The notes under the pieces are model-generated. The model made no database searches, was not told the DNA's origin, and saw only the letters and a program-made list of their open reading frames with translations. Made by a program: the position numbers and the translations under genes. DNA of 64,000 nt from Marinobacter sp. F3R08 (GTDB taxonomy: Bacteria; Pseudomonadota; Gammaproteobacteria; Pseudomonadales; Oleiphilaceae). The first letter of the stretch is position 1. Each line of letters starts with the position of its first letter. Shown piece after piece: positions 41,667 through 49,988 of the stretch. Location of the stretch: the NCBI RefSeq assembly GCF_018860425.1, contig NZ_JAHKPI010000014.1, positions 1,054,329-1,118,328 on the forward strand, written 5' to 3'.

Positions 41667-42236
41667 TCAGACCGGCGCCACACCGATTAGCCAGCGGTGT
41701 GCCCAGACCACCATGAATACGTACACCGCAAGGCCACCAATCACAGCAATGACGTCATTGGCCTTGCTGACTGGCAGGGCAGGAATTGCCCGCTGGGTTC
41801 TGCGTTTCATTGAAATCCGGTCAGCCACGGCCCAGGCCAGAAATGAGCCAAACAGGAACAGGTCATGGAGCATCCCGTTGGCCAGCAAGTGGGCCAGTGC
41901 CCAGAGTTTGACCGCAACCAGCATGGGGTGCCCCAGTTTCGCCCTGATCTTGCCTGGTAAATACGTAGCGAACAGCAACGGGAATACAGGGACCAGAAGC
42001 AGGAAGGCGAGGTGCCTGAGCCAGCCCGGGGGCGTGTAGATGACGGTCGGATCCATTCGGGCGGCGCTGTAACCCCAGACGATCAGAATGAGTCCTGCCA
42101 GGGACACCAGGGAATAGAGCCCTTTGAACGTGAGCTCGCCCATGGAGATGTTAAGCCGGTTGCGCAGCGGTTCGTTGACGATGGATAGCGAGTGTACTCC
42201 GAGGAACAGAATCAGACCGACAATCAGTGTGGTCAT
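41667..42236 (-). CDS. NnrU family membrane protein
   Basis: A 189-residue inner-membrane protein with five to six hydrophobic segments. VGLILFLGVHSLSIV, LYSLVSLAGLILIVWGY and HPMLVAVKLWALAHLLANGML are characteristic of NnrU, a protein linked to nitrite/nitric oxide reduction in some proteobacteria but widespread beyond denitrifiers. No nir, nor or nos genes are in the window. I use ATG 42236, with GGGAG upstream, not the TTG two codons earlier. It converges on the metallopeptidase gene. Confidence 0.9.
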   Translation of the reverse strand: MTTLIVGLILFLGVHSLSIVNEPLRNRLNISMGELTFKGLYSLVSLAGLILIVWGYSAARMDPTVIYTPPGWLRHLAFLLLVPVFPLLFATYLPGKIRAKLGHPMLVAVKLWALAHLLANGMLHDLFLFGSFLAWAVADRISMKRRTQRAIPALPVSKANDVIAVIGGLAVYVFMVVWAHRWLIGVAPV

Positions 42237-42401
42237 TGGCAATACTCCCTGTGGTTTTGTGAATTTGGGGCTTGAGTGTCGGGCCGGTTATCCGTCGAAG
42301 GCCCTTATGTGTTGGACCCCGGACAGTATAGGAAACCGGGACAGAAGATGCCCGAGCGTTTATCATCGGGCGACCTGATTCCTCCGATTAAAAAGGCACC
42401 C

Positions 42402-42776
42402 ATGAAGTTTCCCAAGGTCACTGTCGTACTGGTCTGTGCTGCATTGCTTTTTGTCCTGTGGGAGCAGACCCGCGAACAACCCGAACCGGTCGACGCAAGC
42501 CGTCTGAGCAATTTGAGGGCGAATCCGGTTCAGTTGAGCGCCGCCGTGGACTGGATTGTTACCCAGATCCCTCAGTTCTGTTCAGACGCGACCGGAGAAG
42601 CCGAGGGCGCAAGCGCGCATCTCGATTGTGTCGAAAAAGCCGACGCCCGCACGTCGTCCTGCAGGAGGATGCTTTACGATCGATTTCCGGCCGTTGTTGC
42701 TTCGGAGTCGGTATTCCGGGATGTGTCGCTCACAGCGATGGAGTGCCTGGTACCCCGACCGGGCCTGGTTGGTTGA
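42402..42776 (+). CDS. hypothetical single-pass membrane protein, 124 aa
   Basis: A 124-residue protein with an N-terminal hydrophobic segment (about 5-21, VTVVLVCAALLFVLW) acting as a membrane anchor or uncleaved signal, then a soluble region with five cysteines (FCSDATG, HLDCVE, TSSCRRM, MECLVP) that could form periplasmic disulfides. ATG 42402 follows AAAAAGGCACCC. I do not recognise the family. Its last 103 nt overlap the 3' end of the convergent AraC gene, so one of the two genes probably has an unneeded C-terminal extension. Confidence 0.6.
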   Translation: MKFPKVTVVLVCAALLFVLWEQTREQPEPVDASRLSNLRANPVQLSAAVDWIVTQIPQFCSDATGEAEGASAHLDCVEKADARTSSCRRMLYDRFPAVVASESVFRDVSLTAMECLVPRPGLVG

Positions 42777-43687
42777 TTGGCTGCCCGGTAACCGGAAGGC
42801 GTTATACCAAACCTTGTCTTGAATGCCCGGCTGAACTGACTGGAATCATTGAAACCGCAGGTCAGTGCAATGGCGGTAATGTTGTTGTCTCGCAGACGAA
42901 GCATGTCTCGGGCCCGAATCAATCGCTGTTCCTGGACGTATTGATAGGGGGCACAGCCAAACGTTGCCTTGAACAGCCGGGCAAAGTGGTAGGGGCTCAG
43001 ATTGACCCAGCTGGCCATGGCAGCCAGCGTCAGCGGCTGATCCAGTTGAGCGTTGACTCGTTCCTGCAGCAGGCGGCGGTATCTGAGTGACAGCTTACCG
43101 GTCACATCCGGAGGTGCTTGAGGTACGTTAGCGTGTCGGCAGACAATCTGAAGCAGAAGCCATTGTGCGAGATGATCCATGGCCATGGTCTGGCCGGGTG
43201 CCTGCCAGTCGCTGAGCGTCAAAAGCCTGCCGGCCTCGGCAAGAACCGGGTCTTCGCCATGGTATAACTCGGCAAGCTGGCGTTGGTTCGGATCGCTATC
43301 GAATGTCTGCTCTGCGCAGCGGGTAATGTCCAGGTCATTGAAGTAGAAATGGAAGAACTCGAACGGTCCACTTATCTCCCAGGTTGAGCGGCTGCCCGCA
43401 GGGAACAGGCAAACGGCACCCGGAAAGCCCTGGCTGACAACCTTGCCCTTCATAACACGTCTGGCTTGCTCGCCCTTATCAATATAAATGCTAAGAGCGT
43501 GGTGCCTGGGCCTCTCGTATTGCACCTGGCCCTGGTGATTCTGCCACTGGGCCAGAGCCCGTCCCTGATCGAGTTCGAGGATTCTCCGGGGGACAACGCC
43601 GGCGCTTTTCAGGGAATCAACAATATCCCGGGGTGCCTGACGCGAGTGCGTCGGCAGGTTTGATGCAGATGTAGAGTTGGTTTGCAT
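42674..43687 (-). CDS. AraC-family transcriptional regulator
   Basis: A 337-residue regulator with an N-terminal cupin-like effector domain (about 50-185; includes PGAVCLFPAGSRSTWEI) and a C-terminal double HTH (about 205-305; AAMASWVNLSPYHFARLFKATFG and ALTCGFNDSSQFSRAFKTRFGITPSGYR). ATG 43687 with GGAGGCCTGAT is preferred to an ATG five codons earlier. Typical AraC proteins end near the GITPSGYR motif; here about 30 more residues follow and overlap the convergent small gene. It is divergent from a DMT exporter gene, its likely target. Confidence 0.9.
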   Translation of the reverse strand: MQTNSTSASNLPTHSRQAPRDIVDSLKSAGVVPRRILELDQGRALAQWQNHQGQVQYERPRHHALSIYIDKGEQARRVMKGKVVSQGFPGAVCLFPAGSRSTWEISGPFEFFHFYFNDLDITRCAEQTFDSDPNQRQLAELYHGEDPVLAEAGRLLTLSDWQAPGQTMAMDHLAQWLLLQIVCRHANVPQAPPDVTGKLSLRYRRLLQERVNAQLDQPLTLAAMASWVNLSPYHFARLFKATFGCAPYQYVQEQRLIRARDMLRLRDNNITAIALTCGFNDSSQFSRAFKTRFGITPSGYRAANQPTRPGRGTRHSIAVSDTSRNTDSEATTAGNRS

Positions 43688-43807
43688 ATCAGGCCTCCGC
43701 AAGAATCATCCATGGTTCAGCAGGATCTGACAAGTTCTGGTGTCGTGTTCGCCCTATTGTGTTCGACTGATAAATGGTTGTTCCCTATAGCGACAGGAAG
43801 CACTGGC

Positions 43808-44674
43808 ATGCCAATCTCTGTTCATTATTGTTTGACGGTATTGATCTGGGGCCTTACCTGGACGGCGATTCGCCTGCAGGTGGAATCCGCATCCGTCGAC
43901 ATCGCCGTTTTTTACCGGTTCCTGATGGCCTCCGCCGTGGCTCTGGTCGTTCTGGCTTTGGTGCGCCGGCTTGAGAAGCTGACACTGAAGCAGCACGGCT
44001 GGCTCGTGTTGCAGGGATTGACGCTCTACAGCGTGAATTTCCTGCTGATCTACCGTGCCGCGGAATCCATGACCAGTGGTTTGCTGGCTGTGGTGTTTTC
44101 GCTGGCTGCGTTGTTCAATGCTCTCAATGGCTGGCTCTGGTTGAGGCTGAAGCCCACGGCCCGGCTCTATCCCGCGATCTCTCTGGGTATCACCGGGGTG
44201 GCTTTGTTGTTCTGGCATGATCTGCAGTTGGGTAACGCCACCGCGACCAGCATTCTGTTCGCGGTGGCCGGCACCTTCTGGTTTTCCATGGGGAACCTTG
44301 TCAGCATCAAGGTGCGGGCATCCCGGGTGCCACTGTTCCTGGCCAATGCCTGGGCGATGGTATACGGCGCCTTGATTCTGGGAATCTGGTGTCTGGTTCA
44401 GGGTGTGGAGTGGGTGCTACCTACCGCAGCGACGTTCTGGGGGGCAACGGTGTTCTTGGCGATCCCGGGGTCTATTGTGGCGTTCTACTGCTACATCACT
44501 GTGATTCAGACCCTCGGCGCCGATAAGGCTGGCTACGCGACTGTGCTTTTCCCGGTCGTTGCCCTGAGCGTTTCGACCTGGCTGGAAGGTTTTGAGTGGA
44601 CGGTAACGGCGGTAATCGGAGCATCACTGGCGCTGCTGGGCAACTATGTCCTGTTCCGGGCCGCGAGAACGTAA
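43808..44674 (+). CDS. DMT/EamA-family transporter
   Basis: A 288-residue membrane protein with ten hydrophobic segments, the third EamA-type exporter in the window. It starts at ATG 43808 (MPISVHYCLTVLIWGLTWTAIRLQ) with AGGA 9 nt upstream; the longer frame through the AraC start is not credible. Helices such as SMTSGLLAVVFSLAALFNALNGW are typical of the family. It is divergent from the AraC regulator with about 120 nt between starts. The substrate is unknown. Confidence 0.88.
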   Translation: MPISVHYCLTVLIWGLTWTAIRLQVESASVDIAVFYRFLMASAVALVVLALVRRLEKLTLKQHGWLVLQGLTLYSVNFLLIYRAAESMTSGLLAVVFSLAALFNALNGWLWLRLKPTARLYPAISLGITGVALLFWHDLQLGNATATSILFAVAGTFWFSMGNLVSIKVRASRVPLFLANAWAMVYGALILGIWCLVQGVEWVLPTAATFWGATVFLAIPGSIVAFYCYITVIQTLGADKAGYATVLFPVVALSVSTWLEGFEWTVTAVIGASLALLGNYVLFRAART

Positions 44675-44721
44675 CGCCTGTGATTCCGTTCGTCTCCTTT
44701 TTCCGGAGCAATGCATCCCCC

Positions 44722-44755
44722 GGCCATGCCGCGCCTGTCCGGATGCGGCATGGCC
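44722..44755. terminator. 11-bp hairpin downstream of the DMT gene
   Basis: GGCCATGCCGC (44722-44732) and GCGGCATGGCC (44745-44755) are perfect reverse complements with a 12-nt loop. It lies between the convergent DMT and ovoA genes and probably acts as a terminator for the plus-strand transcript, although no T-run is present. Confidence 0.55.
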
Positions 44756-44768
44756 CGATCAGTCATGA

Positions 44769-44796
44769 GTTTACCGCGCTGATCAGCGCGGTAAAC
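44769..44796. terminator. 28-bp perfect palindrome at the end of ovoA
   Basis: The two 14-nt halves (GTTTACCGCGCTGA and TCAGCGCGGTAAAC) form an uninterrupted palindrome that includes the ovoA stop codon at 44783-44785. As RNA it would form a very stable hairpin at the 3' end of ovoA. Its lack of a loop makes a protein-binding site an alternative, but a terminator is more likely here. Confidence 0.55.
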
Positions 44797-46939
44797 GCTC
44801 CCAGACTGTCACCTCAGACAGAGTGTGCTGAAACTTGTGCTGGGTTTCTCGGATAACGAATGGGACCTTTGTCGGCTCACTGACCAAGCGGAAATAGGGT
44901 GAAAGGTGCTCTTTCAGACCGTCCAGGGTCGTGTGATTCTCACCGTCCTTCTTGAAGCCGCCAATCCATTCCTCTTTCGGTGTGTGTTCTTCCAGCCAGG
45001 TATAAGGTGAGGCAATGACTAGCAGTCCACCGTCATTGATCCGTTCGTGAATGCTCTCCAGGAAGCGCCGTGGCCGGTAAAGCCGGTCAATCAGGTTGGC
45101 TGCCAGAACCAGGTCGTAGCCGGTAAACTGAGGTTTCAGGTTACAGGCGTCGCCCTGCTGGAAGCTCACGTTTCCTGCGCAGTCATCAAGCCCCAGCTCC
45201 TTGAGGGTCCGGGTATGATAACTGACCAATTCGCCTTCCTCCGCGAGAGCGTAGCGAACAGAGCCTTGCTCGGCCATTTCCACGCCGAGCCGGATAAAGT
45301 TCGCGGAGAAGTCTACGCCTTCCACCTCGTCGAATTGTTTGGCCAGTTCAAAGCTTGAACGACCGCAGGCGCAACCGAGATCCAGTGCCTTGCCGGTAGG
45401 TTTGTCTTTCATCGCCTCGAGAGCCAGATCTGCCAGGGCCTTGGGGAAGTTCTCGACGCCGAACCAGGTGTCACCGAAGTGGAATTCCGCATACTCCGTC
45501 AGCAACTTGTCGCTTTCATAGTAAGCGTTCGGTTGAGCTGCTTCGCGCTCCGATGCGATATAGCGAAAGCCGGCATGCTGGAAGAAGTGGCGCCTGAAGG
45601 CATAGCGCGCAGCCAGCCGGGCTTCGTTGCCACAGGAAATCCAGGATCCGCCTTTGATCAGATTGTGCTGGCCATCGAACGTGGGCGTTGTGAAGTCGTC
45701 GTACAGCGGATGCACTTTAAAATCATCGAATGGGTATGTGGGTGTTTCTGTCCATTGCCAGACGTTGCCAACCACATCGAACCACTCACCGTGCCGGAAT
45801 CGGGTAACCGGACAGGAAGATGCGGCGTGGTCCAGATGAAGGTTGGCCTTCGCCAGATCGTTTCCGACTTCCTCGACGCCTGCCTCAGAACACAGGCGGT
45901 ACCATTCGTCTTCGGTTGGTAACCGGATAGGCTGACCGGTTTGCTCCCGTTTCCATTCGCAGAAGGCTTTGGCTTCGTGGTAGTTCACCTCGACGGGCCA
46001 GTCCCAGGGCATATCGACTTCTTCGGTCATCAGGCGCAGGCGCCAGCCAGTGTTCTGCCAGCGCCAGAACGTTGGATGCCTGGCCTGAGCAAACTGCCGC
46101 CAGGCACAGCCCTCTTCACTCCAGAACCGATCCTGCTGGTATCCCCCGGCCTCAACAAACGTCAGAAATTCCTGATTGCTGACCAGATATTGACTGGCCC
46201 TGAATTCATCCACCTGTGCCTCGTGCCTGCCGTATTCGTTATCCCAGCCGTAGTAGGCGTCGTCATAGGGCTTTCCGATGCAGATACTGCCTGCCGGTAC
46301 GGTGACAAGTTCGTTCTCGGGGGCTTCACCCGTCTCACGGTCAGGCGCCCAACGGGGCTGCGGACGGACTCTGGCCAGGTCGTGCTGACGGATCAGAACG
46401 GACGACGTCTCCAGGTGGATTCGTTCGTGCTCAACGCCCATTACGACTGGCCACCAGGGGCTTTCCCAATTGATGGGCAAACTGAGAGGGAGTGTTTCTA
46501 TAAGATCGAGCACGGCTGTCCGTACTTTGGCCCGGTAGTCCATGACATCGGAAACGCTGGGCCAGTCGTAGTGGTCTTCGTTCAGATCATCCCAGCTCAT
46601 TTCATCCACACCCACGGCAAAAACCGATTCCATGCGCGGGTCGATGCGCTCGGGAAGGAGTTTGGCCAGGACCAGTTTGTTGACGAAAAATGTGGCGGTA
46701 TGGCCGAGGTAGAAAATAAGCGGGTGTCGCAGTGGGATCGACTTCCTGAAGTAACCTGCATCATCGGCCAGGCAATCGAAGAGTTCCGTGTAGGTGTCGA
46801 AGGTGTTGGCGAAGTACAGGGCGATCTCTTCACGTTTCTCTGCTGGCGACCCGGTGCTCAAATCAGGTGTTCTCAGGAGGCCGGTGCTATGTTTGAGCGG
46901 TCTGGCTGAGAATGGAGTTTCCGGTATTGGCGATGTCAT
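44783..46939 (-). CDS. ovoA: 5-histidylcysteine sulfoxide synthase / 4-mercaptohistidine N-methyltransferase
   Basis: A 718-residue OvoA, the first enzyme of ovothiol biosynthesis. An N-terminal DinB-like domain carries the non-haem iron ligands His80 (YLGHTATFF) and His171/His175 in HERIHLE (171-177). A formylglycine-generating-enzyme-like sulfoxide synthase domain follows (about 210-465; NVWQWTETPTYPF, GGSWISCGNEARLAARY). The C-terminal SAM methyltransferase (about 490-718) has motif I LDLGCACGRSS (519-529). It joins cysteine and histidine oxidatively, and the fused domain can methylate the product. No OvoB-type PLP lyase gene is adjacent. ATG 46939 has AAGGA upstream. Confidence 0.95.
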   Translation of the reverse strand: MTSPIPETPFSARPLKHSTGLLRTPDLSTGSPAEKREEIALYFANTFDTYTELFDCLADDAGYFRKSIPLRHPLIFYLGHTATFFVNKLVLAKLLPERIDPRMESVFAVGVDEMSWDDLNEDHYDWPSVSDVMDYRAKVRTAVLDLIETLPLSLPINWESPWWPVVMGVEHERIHLETSSVLIRQHDLARVRPQPRWAPDRETGEAPENELVTVPAGSICIGKPYDDAYYGWDNEYGRHEAQVDEFRASQYLVSNQEFLTFVEAGGYQQDRFWSEEGCAWRQFAQARHPTFWRWQNTGWRLRLMTEEVDMPWDWPVEVNYHEAKAFCEWKREQTGQPIRLPTEDEWYRLCSEAGVEEVGNDLAKANLHLDHAASSCPVTRFRHGEWFDVVGNVWQWTETPTYPFDDFKVHPLYDDFTTPTFDGQHNLIKGGSWISCGNEARLAARYAFRRHFFQHAGFRYIASEREAAQPNAYYESDKLLTEYAEFHFGDTWFGVENFPKALADLALEAMKDKPTGKALDLGCACGRSSFELAKQFDEVEGVDFSANFIRLGVEMAEQGSVRYALAEEGELVSYHTRTLKELGLDDCAGNVSFQQGDACNLKPQFTGYDLVLAANLIDRLYRPRRFLESIHERINDGGLLVIASPYTWLEEHTPKEEWIGGFKKDGENHTTLDGLKEHLSPYFRLVSEPTKVPFVIRETQHKFQHTLSEVTVWERLPR

Positions 46940-47045
46940 TTCGAACAGGTCCTTCGTTTTGTTGGTCTACAGGAATACGTCTCGCACATCAGGGATGGTT
47001 CAACACTCCCCAAAAACTATACAGACACACCCAGTGCCCGAAATG

Positions 47046-48239
47046 TTACAGGGCTGATTCCTTCGCGCGGGCAACGGACCGTGGAGCCCCCAGAGCAAGC
47101 AGAACAGCACCGGTTGAACAAGTTAGCATAGCAAGAGAAATGGTGAGCAGCGTCTGATCACCAAAAAGGGACGACACAGTACTGATGGCCCCGGCAATGG
47201 TAAATTGCGAGGCGCCCAGCAGAGCAGCGGCGGTGCCGCTAAGGTGAGGGAAGAACTCCATGGCGTTGGCCATGTTGTTCGGCACGATGCCGCCCTGGCA
47301 ACCCATGGCAACAATGATACATCCGGCAACCGCCCACAGCGGTCCCTGTGAATACACTGTTATGACCAGTGCGCTCAGTGCCAGACATTGTGCGATAACC
47401 TGGGCACGCACAAGACTGACCGATGAAAACCTCCGCAACAACGGGCGGTTGGCCAGGTTCAGGCACGCCATGAAGACAATATTGGCGGCGAACAGAATGG
47501 CAAAGCTGTTTTTGGAGAGACCATACCACTCCTGATAGATGAACGAGGAGTGCGTGATGAACAGAAGCATGGTGCTGAAGCACAAGACCTGAATACCGAT
47601 GAAACGCATGGTGGTCCCGTGCCGGAGCACCAGCAGATAATTGGTTACCAGGGTCCGAACCGGAGTGGTTGCCCTTGAGCGCGGCTGCAGCCTGGGGAAC
47701 AGGGCGACCTGCAGTGTGAAAATGAGGAATACCGCATAGCCGGCCAGCATCAGGAATATCCAGTGCCACTCGCCGAGCGCCATCATCAGGGCCCCGAGAG
47801 AGGGTGCTGCTGCCGGCGCAATAAACATGATCAGGCCGATAAGCCCGAACAGCCGGGCGGCATCCTGCCCACTGACCTCATCCCGGACAATCGCGGGAAC
47901 CGATACCGCACAGAAGGCACCACCGATACCCTGGGCAATGCGCCAGAACACCATGTCAGAGAGCGAGTCAGCCAGTGATACCATGACCGCACCGGCTGTG
48001 AAGATCAGTAGCCCCCCGAACAGCACAGGCTTGCGACCGTACCGGTCAGACAGCGGCCCTCCTGCCAGTTGTGCCAGCCCCAGAGCGGTGACATAAGCGC
48101 TGAGCGTCAGGCCCACATGCCCGTGGTCAACGCCAAGGCCATCGGCTATGTCCGGGAAGGCCGGCAGATAGGCATCAAGTGCCAGTGGCCCCAGGGCAAC
48201 CGTCATGCCCAGCAGTATCGCCAGTTGCAGATGCGACAA
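47046..48239 (-). CDS. Bcr/CflA-family multidrug efflux MFS transporter
   Basis: A 397-residue twelve-helix major facilitator transporter of the Bcr/CflA drug-resistance group. Signs are ALDAYLPAFPDIADGLGVDHGHVGLTLSAY at the N terminus, the motif A loop GPLSDRYGRKPVLFGG, and GIGGAFCAVSVPAIVRDE. It exports drugs or toxic metabolites by proton antiport. The start is TTG 48239 preceded by a strong AAGGAGG at 6-nt spacing. Between the promoter region and the start lies a GTTAG-N4-CTAAC dyad that looks like a repressor site. A BCCT gene is divergent. Confidence 0.9.
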   Translation of the reverse strand: MSHLQLAILLGMTVALGPLALDAYLPAFPDIADGLGVDHGHVGLTLSAYVTALGLAQLAGGPLSDRYGRKPVLFGGLLIFTAGAVMVSLADSLSDMVFWRIAQGIGGAFCAVSVPAIVRDEVSGQDAARLFGLIGLIMFIAPAAAPSLGALMMALGEWHWIFLMLAGYAVFLIFTLQVALFPRLQPRSRATTPVRTLVTNYLLVLRHGTTMRFIGIQVLCFSTMLLFITHSSFIYQEWYGLSKNSFAILFAANIVFMACLNLANRPLLRRFSSVSLVRAQVIAQCLALSALVITVYSQGPLWAVAGCIIVAMGCQGGIVPNNMANAMEFFPHLSGTAAALLGASQFTIAGAISTVSSLFGDQTLLTISLAMLTCSTGAVLLALGAPRSVARAKESAL

Positions 48240-48256
48240 GAATAACCTCCTTGAAA

Positions 48257-48270
48257 GTTAGAATCCTAAC
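48257..48270. promoter_or_regulatory. GTTAG-N4-CTAAC dyad upstream of the Bcr/CflA gene
   Basis: A perfect inverted repeat, GTTAGAATCCTAAC, sits 18 nt upstream of the TTG start of the efflux gene, overlapping where its leader or promoter should be. TTAG-spacer-CTAA dyads are common for MarR-family repressors. No MarR gene is in the neighbourhood, so this is only a candidate operator. Confidence 0.4.
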
Positions 48271-48377
48271 AATACGGTGACAGATTTCGTTGGACCATGC
48301 GTAGTTTCAGAAATTCCCGTGCATGATCCCTTCACATCCTGTAGCCTGCGCGGCTTTTTCTTCCAGAGGCAGACCTT

Positions 48378-49946
48378 ATGACCATCCAATCCCAACCTCT
48401 TGCGCGCGCCCGAAGTGGCCCGTTTGGCGACAGTGATCCAGTGGTTCTGGTGCTGACTATTGGTTTCATCCTTGTGTTTGTTGGCGCGTCCGTGACCGAC
48501 AGCGATTATGTGGCTGACCTTATCGGAAGCGGGTTCGCCTGGACCGCAACGTATCTTGGCTCGTTCTTCCAGTTACTGCTGTTGCTGACGTTCTTCATTG
48601 CTATCGGAACTGCCCTGAGTCGCGCCGGTGCAGCCCGGATAGGCGGGCTGGACAGGCCTGAAATCGGCCGCTTTCGCTGGCTTTCAATGATCATGTGCAC
48701 GTTGCTGGCGGGTGGCGGTGTGTTCTTCGCCGCTGGGGAGCCGGTCTATCACTTCGTGGTGACCCCTCCCGCCTTTGACACCGAGGCAGGCACTGCAACT
48801 GCAGTCGCTCCGGCCATGGCCCAGTCGTTCACTCACTGGGGCTTTCTGGCGTGGGCTGTATTGGGGTCGTTGACCGCCCTGGTGCTGAGCCGGGCTCATT
48901 ATGGTCAGGGAAAACCTCTGCAGCCAAGAACTCTGTTGTACCCGGTATTTGGCGAGAAGGTGATTCAGGGGCGTCTGGGTGGTGTCATTGATGCTTTTTG
49001 CGTCATTGCCGTCGTTGCCGGAACGGTGGGGCCTATTGGTTTTCTGGCGACTCAGATGAGTTTTGGCCTGCATGAGCTGTTTGGTGTACCTGATGGTTAC
49101 GGTACTCAGTTAACGGTGTTGGTGCTTCTTGCCGGAGTGTATATGAGCTCGGCCATGACGGGACTGCATAAGGGTATCCAGCTGCTCAGCCGGTTCAATG
49201 TGATACTGGCTCTGGTCATTGCCGGGGTGATCTTCGTCTTCGGTCCCACGTTGTTCCTGACCAACACCTATACCCAGTCTATGGGCGAATACGTCACCTC
49301 CTTTTTTTCGATGGCCACCATGACCGCCGAAACGGCACCTGCCTGGTGGATGCAGTGGTGGACGGTGTTTTTCTTTGCCTGGTTCATTGGTTATACACCG
49401 TTGATGGCAGTCTTTGTGGCAAGAATTTCCCGCGGCCGGACGGTTCGCGAAATGGTTCTGGCGGTGGCTGTTCTGGCACCCATCGCGACCACCATCTGGT
49501 TCACCCTTCTGGGTGGCTCAGGCATTTACCACCAGCTTGCAGGCACCTTCGATCTGACGGAGGCACTGAACAATTTTCAGTTTGATGTGGCAACGCTGAC
49601 CGTGGCTCAGGCATTACCTGGCGGCACCTGGATGGCGGCTGCGATTCTTTTGCTGACAACGATCTTTGTTGCCACAACCGGTGATTCCATGAGTTATGCC
49701 ATCGCCATGGTCGGTGCTGGCCATGATGAACCTGATCCCTGGGTCCGTGTGTTCTGGGGTGGCGCAATGGCATTGATGGCTGCGATTCTGTTGTATATGG
49801 GGGCTGGTCAGATCGGAGTGTTGCAGCAGTTTATTGTGCTGACAGCAATTCCGGTTTCCCTGATTATCCTTCCTTCTCTCTGGACCGGGCCGAAAGCGGC
49901 CATGGCGATGGCACGGGAGCAGGGGCTGGTTCAGACCCTGCCGTAA
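48378..49946 (+). CDS. BCCT-family betaine/choline/carnitine-type transporter
   Basis: A 522-residue secondary transporter with about twelve hydrophobic segments and the BCCT signature: PAWWMQWWTVFFFAWFIGYTPLMAVFVARISRGRT near residues 310-350. The aromatic-rich helix supplies the quaternary-ammonium-binding cage in this family. The protein imports compatible solutes or trimethylammonium compounds, commonly by sodium coupling, fitting a marine organism. The usual W-x-F-Y-W-G-W-W segment is altered to WTVFFFAWFIGY, so substrate preference may differ from glycine betaine. ATG 48378 follows CAGAGGCAGACCTT. Confidence 0.88.
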   Translation: MTIQSQPLARARSGPFGDSDPVVLVLTIGFILVFVGASVTDSDYVADLIGSGFAWTATYLGSFFQLLLLLTFFIAIGTALSRAGAARIGGLDRPEIGRFRWLSMIMCTLLAGGGVFFAAGEPVYHFVVTPPAFDTEAGTATAVAPAMAQSFTHWGFLAWAVLGSLTALVLSRAHYGQGKPLQPRTLLYPVFGEKVIQGRLGGVIDAFCVIAVVAGTVGPIGFLATQMSFGLHELFGVPDGYGTQLTVLVLLAGVYMSSAMTGLHKGIQLLSRFNVILALVIAGVIFVFGPTLFLTNTYTQSMGEYVTSFFSMATMTAETAPAWWMQWWTVFFFAWFIGYTPLMAVFVARISRGRTVREMVLAVAVLAPIATTIWFTLLGGSGIYHQLAGTFDLTEALNNFQFDVATLTVAQALPGGTWMAAAILLLTTIFVATTGDSMSYAIAMVGAGHDEPDPWVRVFWGGAMALMAAILLYMGAGQIGVLQQFIVLTAIPVSLIILPSLWTGPKAAMAMAREQGLVQTLP

Positions 49947-49988
49947 CCGACAGGGCAACTGAAGCATGCGGGTTTTCCGGAGGACGGG

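Noticed and set aside
45941..46909. 322-codon plus-strand frame inside ovoA
   Set aside because: It is the antisense shadow of a GC-rich gene; ovoA on the other strand is unambiguous.
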